A program made the translations under genes and the position numbers. A DNA stretch of 64,000 nucleotides from Burkholderiales bacterium (lineage in GTDB: Bacteria > Pseudomonadota > Gammaproteobacteria > Burkholderiales > Casimicrobiaceae), in contig CAJPFI010000024.1 of the NCBI GenBank assembly GCA_905339295.1, forward strand, positions 1 through 64,000, given 5' to 3'. The notes beneath the pieces are model-generated. The model saw only the letters and a list, made by a program, of their open reading frames with translations. It had not been told where the DNA came from and did not search any database. Of this stretch, positions 1-10,033 are shown one piece after another (the stretch's first letter is position 1; each line of letters begins with the position of its first letter).

Positions 1-1
1 C

Positions 2-1660
2 GAGGAGCGTGTCAACGGCCTGCAGGACGCGCCGATGCGCCCGATCAGCGACCGCTTCCTCGAACGCGGCGGCATGCTGGAGGTGGCCACCGACGACATC
101 TACGAACGCGACCCGCACGCCATCCTCGAAACCTTCTACACCTACCAGACGACGGTGGGCCCCAAGGGCCTGTCGGCACGTACGCTGCGCGCGCTCTACA
201 ACGCACGCGAGCTGATGAACAGCGAGTGGCGCCACGACCCGGTGAACCGCGCCATCTTCATGAAGATCCTGCAGGCGCCCGAGGGCCAGACACACGCCTT
301 CCGCCTGCTCAACCAGACCTCCGTGCTCGGGCGCTACCTGTGGGTGTTTCGCCGCATCGTCGGGCAGATGCAGCACGACCTGTTCCACGTCTATACGGTC
401 GACGAGCACATCCTGATGGTGATCCGCAACCTGCGCCGGTTCACCGAGGCGCAGCACGCGCACGAGTATCCGCTCTGCTCGCGCCTGATCGCGGACGTGC
501 CGCGCAAGGAGGTCCTCTACCTCGCCGGGCTGTTCCACGACATCGCGAAGGGCCGCGGCGGCGACCATTCGGCGCTGGGAGCGCGCGACGCGAAGCGCTT
601 CTGTCGCGCGCACGCGATGCCGGAGGACCACGCCGCCGACGTCGCCTGGCTGGTCGAGCATCACCTGACGATGTCGTCGACCGCGCAGAAGCAGGACATC
701 TCGGACCCGGACGTCGTCGCCGCGTTCGCAGCGAAGGTCGGCGGCGAGGAGCGGCTCGTGCTGCTCTACCTTCTCACGGTCGCCGACATCCGCGGCACGA
801 GCCCGAAGGTATGGAACGCGTGGAAGGCGCAGCTCCTCGAGGATCTGTTCCACGCGACGCGGCGCGTGCTGGGCGGGACGGACGCGAAGCGCACGCTCGG
901 CGACTCGCTGCAGGCGCGGCAGGCGGACGCGCAGCGGCTGCTCCGCCTCTACGCGGTGCCGGATGGCGCCGAGGGGAAGCTGTGGCGCCACCTCGACACC
1001 CCCTACTTCCAGCGCCACTCGGCCGACGAGATCGCGTGGCACGCGCGCAACCTGTACTGGCGCGTCGACCGCACCGAGCCGGTCGTCAAGGCGCGGCTCG
1101 CGCGCACGGGCGCGGGGCTGCAGGCGCTCGTCTACATGCCCGACCGCAAGGCGCTGTTCGCGAGCGTCTGCGGCTACTTCGGCCGCGCCGGCCTGTCGAT
1201 CCTCGACGCGAAGGTGCACACGACGCGGCACGGCTACGCGCTCGACACGTTCGCGGTGCAGGACGCGGCCCCGGGCGGCGGCGCGTCGCGCGAGACGGTG
1301 ACGCGGGTCGAGCACGACCTGCACGAGCTGCTCGTGTCGGGCGCGCCGGTCGAGCCGCCGTCGCCGGGCCGCGTGCCGCGCCAGCTGCGACACTTCCCGC
1401 TGACGCCGGAGATCCGGATCTTTCCCGACGACAAGGGCACGCACTACATCCTCGAGGTCGTGGCCGGCGACCGGCCGGGCCTGCTCGCGCGCGTCGCGTG
1501 GGTGCTCGCGAACGCGAACGTCAACGTCGCGAGCGCGAAGATCAACACGCTGGGCGAGCGCGCCGAGGACGTCTTCCTGGTCGACGGCGCGCGGCTGCAC
1601 GACGAGCACGCGCTGCTCAGGCTCGAGCAGGCGCTCTACGAGCAGCTGCGGGTGGCGTGA
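2..1660 (+). CDS. glnD: [Protein-PII] uridylyltransferase / uridylyl-removing enzyme, C-terminal part
   Basis: GlnD uridylylates PII proteins when glutamine is low and removes UMP when it is high, setting nitrogen control. The 5' end lies outside the window; the frame is open from base 2, so the N-terminal nucleotidyltransferase domain is not seen. What is visible is the HD phosphohydrolase domain with its metal motif HDIAKGRGGDHS, followed by two C-terminal ACT domains, the first around LVYMPDRKALFASV and the second around LEVVAGDRPGLLARV, which sense glutamine in this family. It ends in TGA and is convergent with def. Identification is firm because HD plus a tandem ACT tail in this order is specific to GlnD. 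Confidence 0.96.
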   Translation, partial: EERVNGLQDAPMRPISDRFLERGGMLEVATDDIYERDPHAILETFYTYQTTVGPKGLSARTLRALYNARELMNSEWRHDPVNRAIFMKILQAPEGQTHAFRLLNQTSVLGRYLWVFRRIVGQMQHDLFHVYTVDEHILMVIRNLRRFTEAQHAHEYPLCSRLIADVPRKEVLYLAGLFHDIAKGRGGDHSALGARDAKRFCRAHAMPEDHAADVAWLVEHHLTMSSTAQKQDISDPDVVAAFAAKVGGEERLVLLYLLTVADIRGTSPKVWNAWKAQLLEDLFHATRRVLGGTDAKRTLGDSLQARQADAQRLLRLYAVPDGAEGKLWRHLDTPYFQRHSADEIAWHARNLYWRVDRTEPVVKARLARTGAGLQALVYMPDRKALFASVCGYFGRAGLSILDAKVHTTRHGYALDTFAVQDAAPGGGASRETVTRVEHDLHELLVSGAPVEPPSPGRVPRQLRHFPLTPEIRIFPDDKGTHYILEVVAGDRPGLLARVAWVLANANVNVASAKINTLGERAEDVFLVDGARLHDEHALLRLEQALYEQLRVA

Positions 1661-1765
1661 ACGGGTGGCGGCCGACGGGTCCGGCCCCCTGCCCGCGCGC
1701 GGGGCAGCGGAACCCCGGATGTCGGGCACCGGAGGATCAGCGCCCGGCCCCGATCGACTTCCTCT

Positions 1766-2296
1766 TCAGTCTTCTTCCCCCGCCGCATCGGGGAACAGGA
1801 TCTCGGTGTACCCGAACCGCCGCATGTCGGTCATGCGCATCGGGTAGAGGATGCCGTCGAGGTGGTCGCACTCGTGCTGCACGACGCGCGCGTGGAAGTC
1901 GGTCACCTCGCGGCGGATCGGTCGGCCGTCGGGATCGTAGCCCTCGTAGCGCAGCGCGGCGTAGCGCGGCACGACGCCGCGCAGCCCGGGCACCGACAGG
2001 CAGCCTTCCCAGCCCTCCTCCATCTCGTCGCCCAGCGGCGTCAGGACCGGATTGACGAGCTCGGTGTAGGGGACCGGCTCCGCGTCGGGGTAGCGCGGGT
2101 TGAAATCGACGCCGAAGATCACGACGCGCAGGGGCACGCCGATCTGCGGCGCGGCAAGCCCCGCACCGCTCTGCGCGGCCATCGTGTCGCGCAGGTCCTG
2201 CACCAGCTCGGCGAGCTCCGGCGTTCCGAAGCGCTCGACCGGCGCGCTTACGCGCCACAGGCGCGGATCGCCCATCTTCAGGACGTCGCGGATCAT
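1766..2296 (-). CDS. def: Peptide deformylase
   Basis: Removes the formyl group from the N-terminal methionine of new proteins in the cytosol. The 176-residue protein carries all three family motifs: [16 protein letters not shown] with the metal-binding cysteine, and QHECDHLDG with the two metal-binding histidines and the catalytic glutamate. Size is normal for the family. The start at MIRDVL overlaps the stop of the upstream phosphorylase gene as ATGA, so the two are translationally coupled. It is not next to fmt, unlike the common def-fmt arrangement, so it may be one of several deformylase paralogues in the genome. Confidence 0.95.
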   Translation of the reverse strand: MIRDVLKMGDPRLWRVSAPVERFGTPELAELVQDLRDTMAAQSGAGLAAPQIGVPLRVVIFGVDFNPRYPDAEPVPYTELVNPVLTPLGDEMEEGWEGCLSVPGLRGVVPRYAALRYEGYDPDGRPIRREVTDFHARVVQHECDHLDGILYPMRMTDMRRFGYTEILFPDAAGEED

Positions 2297-3063
2297 CGCG
2301 ATGCCTCCGCGGCGTTGCCGGGCGGCGTCATGATCGGCGCCAGGTGCTCGAGCAGCGCGCGTACCTTGTCGATGCCGGATTCCAGCGTCCTCGACAGCGC
2401 GTCCATCGAGATCGTCTCGGCGCTGTCGCCGCGGCCGGCCGCGTGGTTGACGACGACGCAGATCGCCGCGTACGGAAGGTCGAGCTCGCGCGCGAGCACG
2501 GCTTCGGGCATCCCGGTCATCCCGACCATCGTCGCGCCGTCGCGGTCCATTCGCTCGATCTCGGCCGCCGACTCCAGGCGCGGGCCGTTGACCGCGCCAT
2601 AGACGCCGCCGTCGGCGAGCGCCAGGCCGGCGCGTGCCGCCGCGTCGAGGCAGCGCGCGCGCATCCAGGGCGAGTACGGGCGCGTGAAGTCGACGTGCAC
2701 GACCTTGCCCTCCTCGCCGTCGAAATACGTGGCCGCCCGCCCGCTCGTGTAGTCCACGAGCTGGTCGGGCAGCACCAGCGCGCCGGGCAGCGCGTCGCGG
2801 ATGCCGCCGACGGACGCGACCGCGAGCACCGCCGTCGCCCCGCGCGCCTTCAGCGCCCAGAGGTTGGCCCGGTAATTGACCCGGTGCGGCGGAATCGTGT
2901 GGCCGTGGCCGTGACGGGCCAGGAACACGGCCGGCCGGGCGGCGATGCTGCCGAACAGGAGCGGCGCCGACGGCTCGCCGTAGGGCGTCCGGACCACCTC
3001 GCGGCGCGTGACCGCCAGCGTGGAGAGTTGCGTGAGGCCGCTGCCTCCGATGATTGCAAGCAT
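2293..3063 (-). CDS. S-methyl-5'-thioinosine phosphorylase (MTAP/PNP family)
   Basis: This protein cleaves a methylthio-nucleoside with phosphate in the methylthioadenosine salvage route. The start [10 protein letters not shown] is chosen because the family begins with this phosphate-binding Gly-rich strand; an in-frame ATG 23 codons upstream adds unrelated sequence. The 256-residue chain has the family's phosphate and ribose motifs ([37 protein letters not shown]). The base-contacting stretch reads VVNHAAGRG. To my knowledge true methylthioadenosine phosphorylases have an Asp-containing segment there, while the Pseudomonas-type methylthioinosine enzymes read NxAAG, so methylthioinosine is the better guess. 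It is followed directly by def. Confidence 0.85.
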   Translation of the reverse strand: MLAIIGGSGLTQLSTLAVTRREVVRTPYGEPSAPLLFGSIAARPAVFLARHGHGHTIPPHRVNYRANLWALKARGATAVLAVASVGGIRDALPGALVLPDQLVDYTSGRAATYFDGEEGKVVHVDFTRPYSPWMRARCLDAAARAGLALADGGVYGAVNGPRLESAAEIERMDRDGATMVGMTGMPEAVLARELDLPYAAICVVVNHAAGRGDSAETISMDALSRTLESGIDKVRALLEHLAPIMTPPGNAAEASR

Positions 3064-3248
3064 GGAAATTGCTTGGGAAACGGGTCCGAAGGGCATGGCG
3101 GCCCGCAGGGCCGCCCCGGAAGGAACGGGCACGGCGCCCCAAGTGGCCCCTCGCCCGGAAACATGACATCATCATGGCGCCGCTCGCGGGCCCGGACGCC
3201 GGGCCCCGGGGGGCGCGCCGACCATTGTAGCCGCGGGAACCTGCGCCC

Positions 3249-4427
3249 ATGTACCTTGACCGCCTGTTCAAGCTGATGGCCGAGAGGCAGGCCTCGGACA
3301 TCTTCATCTCGTGCGGCGCCCCGATCAACATCAAGATCAACGGGGTCGTCTCGCCGGTTTCCACGCAGCCGATGGACCCCGAGACCGTCCGCCGCATCGC
3401 CTACGAGCTGATGAGCAAGGAACAGGCGCGCGAGTTCGAGAACGAGCTCGAGATGAACCTGTCGCACCTCGACCGGGCGGTCGGCAACTTCCGGATCAAC
3501 ATCTTCCGCCAGCGGGGAACGCTCGCGCTGGTCATCCGCTATGTCCGCAGCAGCGTCCCGCCGTTCGAGCAGCTGCGCCTGCCGCCGGTGCTGCTCGACA
3601 TGGTGATGGAAAAGCGCGGCCTCGTGCTCGTCGCCGGCGCGACCGGCTCGGGCAAGTCGACCACGCTCGCGGCGATGATCGACTTCCGCAACTCCGGCAA
3701 GTCCGGGCACATCCTGACGATCGAGGACCCGATCGAGTACCTGTACGAGCACCGCCGGAGCATCGTCAACCAGCGCGAGATCGGCATCGACACGCAGAAC
3801 TACCAGCTCGCGCTGCAGAACGCTCTGCGCGAGGCGCCCGACCTCATCATGATCGGCGAGATCCGCGACCGCGAGACGATGCAGTCCGCGCTGCTGCACA
3901 CGCTGACCGGCCATCTGTGCCTGTCGACGATCCACGCGAACAACAGCTACCACGCGCTGTCGCGGATCATCAACCTGTTCCCGTACGATTCGCGCTCGGC
4001 GGTGCTGTCCGACCTTTCGATCGGGTTGCGTGCCATCGTCTCGCAGCGGCTGGTCCGCAACGTCGACGGCGAGCAGCAGCCGGCGGTCGAGATCCTGATG
4101 AACACCTCGCTGATCGCCGAGCTGATCAAGAGCGGCGAGTTCGCGCAGATCAAGGAGGCGATGGAGCAGTCGCTCTATCCCGGATCGCAGACCTTCGAGC
4201 AGTCGCTGTGCCGCCTCTACCTCGACGGCGCGATCTCGTACGACGAGGCGATGAGCGCGTCGGACTCGCCGACCAACCTCGCCTGGCAGATCAACCAGAG
4301 CAGTCCGACGGCGCGCGTCGAGAACCTCGAGACCTCGATGGCCGACCGCGAGGCGCGCCGCCCCGGCGCGGACTTCGCGACGATGACGATCGACCCGGCG
4401 ATGCTCGACCGGCAGCAGCAGCACTGA
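3249..4427 (+). CDS. pilU: Type IV pilus retraction ATPase PilU
   Basis: Cytoplasmic hexameric ATPase that assists PilT in pilus retraction and twitching. The 392-residue protein has Walker [10 protein letters not shown] (about residues 130-138), the Asp box [12 protein letters not shown], the Walker B region [11 protein letters not shown] and the His box [20 protein letters not shown] and the roughly 390-residue length point to PilU rather than PilT, which usually has GEMRDLETI and about 345 residues. PilU genes commonly follow pilT, but here the upstream neighbour is the reverse-strand phosphorylase gene, so pilT must lie elsewhere. The 185-base divergent gap upstream should hold its promoter. 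Confidence 0.93.
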   Translation: MYLDRLFKLMAERQASDIFISCGAPINIKINGVVSPVSTQPMDPETVRRIAYELMSKEQAREFENELEMNLSHLDRAVGNFRINIFRQRGTLALVIRYVRSSVPPFEQLRLPPVLLDMVMEKRGLVLVAGATGSGKSTTLAAMIDFRNSGKSGHILTIEDPIEYLYEHRRSIVNQREIGIDTQNYQLALQNALREAPDLIMIGEIRDRETMQSALLHTLTGHLCLSTIHANNSYHALSRIINLFPYDSRSAVLSDLSIGLRAIVSQRLVRNVDGEQQPAVEILMNTSLIAELIKSGEFAQIKEAMEQSLYPGSQTFEQSLCRLYLDGAISYDEAMSASDSPTNLAWQINQSSPTARVENLETSMADREARRPGADFATMTIDPAMLDRQQQH

Positions 4428-5729
<1,302 letters not shown>

Positions 5730-5820
5730 CCCGGCGGGCAACGATCGCCGCCGGACCGCGGCCCCTCCCCTCGGGGAGAGCGTGCGACGCCGCGAAGCGG
5801 CTGGCCCGGGGGAAGCCGAC

Positions 5821-6720
5821 ATGACGTCACCGGTCCACGAGCTCGAGACGGTCCGCGACTGGCTGCGCTGGTCGGTGACTCGATTCACCGAGGAGAAGCT
5901 CGACTTCGGCCACGGCACGACCAACGCGTGGGACGAGGCGGCCTACCTCGTGCTGCGCGCACTGTCGCTGCCGCTCGACCGGCTCGAGCCGTTCCTCGAC
6001 GCGCGGCTCACGCAGCACGAGCGCGCGCGGCTGGGCGAACTGCTCGCGCGCCGCATCGACGCCCGCGTGCCCGCTGCGTACCTGACGCGCGAGGCCTGGC
6101 TGGGCGACTTCCGCTTCTACGTGGACGAGCGCGTGATCGTCCCGCGCTCGTACATCGCGGAACTGCTGCCCGGTCGGCTCGCGCCGTGGATCCCGGACCC
6201 CGACGCGATCCGCGCGGCGCTCGACCTGTGCACCGGGTCCGGCTGCCTCGCGATCCTGCTCGCGCACGCGTACCCGGAGGCGGAGATCGACGCCGCGGAC
6301 CTGTCCTCCGACGCGCTCGCGGTCGCGCAGCGCAACGTCGCCGACTACGGACTCGACGGGCGGATCAACCTGATCCGCTCGGACCTCTACGCGAACCTGG
6401 TCGAGAAGAGCTACGACCTCGTCATCAGCAACCCGCCGTACGTGACCGACCGGTCGATGGAAACGCTGCCGGCCGAGTACCGGCACGAACCGGCGCTGGC
6501 GCTCGCCGGCGGCGAGGACGGGCTCGACGCCATTCGCGGGATCGTGAAGGACGCGCCCCGCTTCCTCAATCCCGGCGCGTTGCTGGTCGTCGAGGTCGGC
6601 CACGGCCGCGCCGCGGTGGAGGCGGCGTTCCCGCGCATGCCGTTCGTCTGGCTCGGCACCGAGGGGCACGACGACGCAGTGTTCGCGATCCTGCGCGAGG
6701 ACATCGTCGCGGGCCGCTGA
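5821..6720 (+). CDS. prmB: Ribosomal protein L3 N5-glutamine methyltransferase
   Basis: SAM-dependent enzyme that methylates a glutamine of ribosomal protein L3. The 299-residue chain has an N-terminal helical domain, the SAM-binding strand LDLCTGSGCLAILLA and the glutamine methyltransferase signature DLVISNPPYVTDR. PrmB and PrmC share NPPY; the long N-terminus (VRDWLRWSVTRF) and the position next to dapE favour PrmB. The ATG at 5821 begins the conserved N-terminus. The gene converges with the reverse-strand mscS-like gene with only 14 bases between the two stop codons. Confidence 0.94.
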   Translation: MTSPVHELETVRDWLRWSVTRFTEEKLDFGHGTTNAWDEAAYLVLRALSLPLDRLEPFLDARLTQHERARLGELLARRIDARVPAAYLTREAWLGDFRFYVDERVIVPRSYIAELLPGRLAPWIPDPDAIRAALDLCTGSGCLAILLAHAYPEAEIDAADLSSDALAVAQRNVADYGLDGRINLIRSDLYANLVEKSYDLVISNPPYVTDRSMETLPAEYRHEPALALAGGEDGLDAIRGIVKDAPRFLNPGALLVVEVGHGRAAVEAAFPRMPFVWLGTEGHDDAVFAILREDIVAGR

Positions 6721-6734
6721 CGCGCCCCCCGTCC

Positions 6735-8243
6735 TCAGCTCTTGAGGCCGAAGAATTCCCGGATCTTGCGCACGAAATCGCCGGCCGAGCCGGCCGCCTG
6801 CCGCGCCCGCTCCGCGTCGAGCGCCTGCATCGTCGCGAGGTTCGCCGCCTGCCGCTCGGCAAGCACCTCGGACATCGCCGTCGCGATCTGCGGGCGCGCC
6901 TGCAGGACCGTGTCGAAGCCGCGCCGATCGAGCTGGTAGCACATCACGACGCCCGACGCGACCACCGTCGCCCCGCGCGGCGCACCGAGCAGCAGGCCCA
7001 TCTCGCCGAAGTACGCCGGAGCGTCCAGCGTCGCGAGCCGGCTGCGCGTCGCCCCGTCCGGCGCGTCGCGGACGACGTGGACCCGCCCGTGCGCGAGGAG
7101 GTAGAGCGAGTCGGCCTGTTCGCCCTCGCGGAACACGATGTCGTCGGCGACGAACGGCACCGTCCTGAGCTGGCCCGCGAGCGCGTCCTTTTCCTGCGGC
7201 GTGAGCGACGCGAACAGCTCGGCATGGTCGAGCGCCGCGCGCTTGAGGGTGAAGTCCTCGCGCGCGTGCCTGCCGCGCTCGTCGCGGATCAGCTCGATGA
7301 CCTGGCGCGGGTACGGGATCGGCATCTTCGCCCGCACCAGCGCGGCGTAGATGTGCGCGAGCACGTCCGACTTCGTCGGCCACTCGCGCCGGGGATCGAT
7401 GAGGAAGTACACCGCCGCGTACTCGGCGCCGCTTTCCCGGTAGGCCTCGCACAGACACATCGGCGCCGGATCGCGCGCCACGTTCGGGATCTCCGCGCGC
7501 TGCAGCGCCTCGGTGACCGCCTCGCACACGCGCGCGGGCGTGTAGTCGTAGTCGACGCTGAACAGGCAGCTGCGCCGCCACACCGCGCGCTCGTCGCCGC
7601 GGCGCGCGACGACGATCACCTTGTCCTTCATCAGCACCGAGTTCGGGATGACGATCGTCTCGTTGTTGTTCGTCACGATCGCCATCGAGCGCCAGCGGAT
7701 GTTGACGACCTGCCCGACCTCGTTGCCGACCTTGATCCAGTCGCCCAGGCGCACCGTGTTCTCGAGCTGCAGCGAGATCCCGGCCCACAGGTTGCCGAGC
7801 GTCTCCTGCGCCGAGAACGCGAGCGCGGCGGAGAGCACGGCCGACGTCGTCACGATGCCGGCGAGGTTGACGCCGACCGCCTTCAGGCGGAACAGCGCGT
7901 AGACGATGAGCAGGATGACGAGCAGGAACTCGGACAGGATCCGCGGGACCGTGAAGCGCGCGAGCAGCGTCGACAGCACGAAGATCATGAACACGCGGAT
8001 CACGGCGAACGCGATCACGAACAGCAGGAACTCGCGGAGGAACACGGCGATCGTGTCCGACCCCAGGGTGTCCTGGTAGCGCATCTGCGTCCACAGCGCG
8101 CCGACGCCGATCGACGCGACGACGGCCATCGTGAGCAGCCCGCGGCGCCGCTCGGGAGGGAACAGGAACGACACGAGCGCGACCGCGAGCGCGATCGCCG
8201 CGAACGTGATCGCGTCGTGCAGGGTGTCGGGCGAGACGGTCAT
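6735..8243 (-). CDS. MscS-family channel with C-terminal cyclic-nucleotide-binding domain
   Basis: Inner-membrane channel protein of about 502 residues. Several hydrophobic segments in the first 150 residues lead into the MscS pore and beta domain (VNLAGIVTTSAVLSAALAF, then ETLGNLWAGISLQLENTVR and GDWIKVG). The last 150 residues form a cyclic-nucleotide-binding fold, visible as VFREGEQADSLYLLAHG and FGEMGLLLGAPRGATVVA. This is the architecture of the proteins described as bacterial cyclic-nucleotide-gated channels, in which the MscS pore is reported to respond weakly or not at all to tension. An alternative ATG lies 8 codons upstream (8267). Ligand and ion are not predictable. Confidence 0.88.
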   Translation of the reverse strand: MTVSPDTLHDAITFAAIALAVALVSFLFPPERRRGLLTMAVVASIGVGALWTQMRYQDTLGSDTIAVFLREFLLFVIAFAVIRVFMIFVLSTLLARFTVPRILSEFLLVILLIVYALFRLKAVGVNLAGIVTTSAVLSAALAFSAQETLGNLWAGISLQLENTVRLGDWIKVGNEVGQVVNIRWRSMAIVTNNNETIVIPNSVLMKDKVIVVARRGDERAVWRRSCLFSVDYDYTPARVCEAVTEALQRAEIPNVARDPAPMCLCEAYRESGAEYAAVYFLIDPRREWPTKSDVLAHIYAALVRAKMPIPYPRQVIELIRDERGRHAREDFTLKRAALDHAELFASLTPQEKDALAGQLRTVPFVADDIVFREGEQADSLYLLAHGRVHVVRDAPDGATRSRLATLDAPAYFGEMGLLLGAPRGATVVASGVVMCYQLDRRGFDTVLQARPQIATAMSEVLAERQAANLATMQALDAERARQAAGSAGDFVRKIREFFGLKS

Positions 8244-8348
8244 CGGAAGGCGCGCCGGTCGCGGCAACCGGCGGCTCGCGGATTATAGGCGGACTGGCGG
8301 GGCCGTTCGCGTAGAATCCGCCGCTTCCCCCGAGGAACCCTTTCCCCG

Positions 8349-10025
8349 ATGCAACAGCGCTCCGGCGGCGAGATCCTGGTCGCGAGCCTCGTCGCGCAGG
8401 GTACGAGGCACCTGTTCGGCGTGCCGGGCGAGAGCTACCTGCCGGTGCTCGATGCACTCGTCGACGTCGCCGCCCGGCTGACCTTTGTCGCCTGCCGGCA
8501 GGAAGGCGGCGCCGCGTTCATGGCGGAGGCCGCCGGCAAGCTCACCGGACGGCCGGGCGTGGCGATCGTCACCCGCGGGCCGGGCGCGGCCAACGCCGCG
8601 ATCGGCGTCCACGTGGCCCGGCAGGACTCGACGCCGATGGTGCTCCTGGTGGGCCAGGTCGGCGCCGACGTGGTCGACCGCGAGGCCTTCCAGGAAGTGG
8701 ACTACCGGCGCATGTACGCCGACGTCGCCAAGTGGGTGGCCCAGGTCGACCGGCCGGACCGCATCCCCGAGTACGTCGCGCATGCATGGCGCCTCGCGAT
8801 GTCGGGCCGGCCCGGCCCGGTCGTGCTCGCGCTGCCCGAGGACGTGCTCTCGGCGAGCGCCGGCGTCGGCGATCCCCCGCGCGCGACGCACTCGCCCGCC
8901 GCCGCCGACGTCGCGCAGGTGGCCGAGGTCCGGGAGCGGCTCGCCGCCGCCCGCGCACCGCTCGTGCTCGTCGGCGGAAGCCGCTGGGATCCCGACGCCT
9001 GCGCGGACCTCGCGCTGCTCGCGCGACGCTGGTCGCTCCCGGTCGCCTGCGCGTTCCGCCGGCAGGACCTGCACGACAACCGGCTGCCGACCTATGCCGG
9101 CGACCTCGGCATCGCCCCCAACCCGGCGCTCGTGGCCCGCGTGCGCGACGCCGATCTCCTGATCGTCATCGGCGAGCGGCTGGGCGAGATGACGACGTCG
9201 GGCTACACGCTCCTCGACATCCCGTCGCCGCGACAGGCGCTCGTGCACGTCCATCCCGGACCCGAGGAGATCGGCCGCGTCTACCAGCCCGCCGTCGGCC
9301 TGTGCGCGACGCCGGGCGCGTTCCTCGGCGCGATGCTCGCGCAGGGCGGCCCGGAGCGCCCGGTGGCGTGGCCGTCGAGCGTCCCGGCGGCGCACGCGGA
9401 CTACGAGCGCTGGCGCGAGCCGCGCCCGGTCCCCGGCGCGGTCGACCTCTGGCGCATCGTCCGCTGGCTCGACGAGCGGCTGCCCGACGACGCGATCCTC
9501 GCCAACGGCGCGGGCAACTACACGACGTGGCTGCACCGGATCTACCGTCATCGCCGGTTCGGGACCCAACTCGCGCCGTACGCGGGTGCCATGGGCTACG
9601 GCGTCCCGGCGGCGGTCGCAGCGAAGCTCCTCAGGCCGGACGCGACGGTGGTCTCGTGGAACGGCGACGGGTGCTTCACGATGAACGGGCAGGAGCTCGC
9701 GACCGCGGTGCAGCATCGCCTCGCCATCGTATTCGTCGTGATCGACAACGGCATGTACGGCACGATACGCATGCACCAGGAGCGGGCCTACCCGGGGCGC
9801 GTGTCGGGCACAGCGCTCGTCAATCCCGATTTCGCCGCGCTGGCGCGCGCCCATGGCGCGCGCGGGGAGACGGTCGCGACGACCGACGAGTTCGCACCCG
9901 CCTTCGAGCGCGCACTCGCGCACGACGGTCCGGCGCTCGTGCACGTCCTGCTCGACCCGCAGGCGCTCACGATGAACGCGTCGCTCGACGCCCTGCGCGA
10001 GACCGCGCTGCGCGCCCGGCCGTAG
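8349..10025 (+). CDS. Thiamine-diphosphate-dependent enzyme, acetolactate synthase-like
   Basis: A 558-residue member of the ThDP decarboxylase/synthase superfamily. The N-terminal Pyr domain has FGVPGES and the cofactor-activating glutamate in CRQEGGAAFMAEA; the C-terminal PP domain has the Mg-ThDP motif NGDGCFTMNGQELATA ending at VVIDNGMYG. It resembles the large subunit of acetolactate synthase, but it is single, has no small regulatory subunit gene beside it and is not in an ilv operon. It probably acts on another 2-oxo acid or aldehyde. The ATG at 8349 directly precedes the conserved N-terminus. mnmC starts 8 bases after its stop. Confidence 0.85.
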   Translation: MQQRSGGEILVASLVAQGTRHLFGVPGESYLPVLDALVDVAARLTFVACRQEGGAAFMAEAAGKLTGRPGVAIVTRGPGAANAAIGVHVARQDSTPMVLLVGQVGADVVDREAFQEVDYRRMYADVAKWVAQVDRPDRIPEYVAHAWRLAMSGRPGPVVLALPEDVLSASAGVGDPPRATHSPAAADVAQVAEVRERLAAARAPLVLVGGSRWDPDACADLALLARRWSLPVACAFRRQDLHDNRLPTYAGDLGIAPNPALVARVRDADLLIVIGERLGEMTTSGYTLLDIPSPRQALVHVHPGPEEIGRVYQPAVGLCATPGAFLGAMLAQGGPERPVAWPSSVPAAHADYERWREPRPVPGAVDLWRIVRWLDERLPDDAILANGAGNYTTWLHRIYRHRRFGTQLAPYAGAMGYGVPAAVAAKLLRPDATVVSWNGDGCFTMNGQELATAVQHRLAIVFVVIDNGMYGTIRMHQERAYPGRVSGTALVNPDFAALARAHGARGETVATTDEFAPAFERALAHDGPALVHVLLDPQALTMNASLDALRETALRARP

Positions 10026-10033
10026 CCCGCGAC

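Noticed and set aside
8349-10025. Assignment as ilvB/ilvI acetolactate synthase
   Set aside because: No regulatory subunit or ilv genes are nearby, and family motifs alone do not separate acetolactate synthase from other ThDP enzymes.
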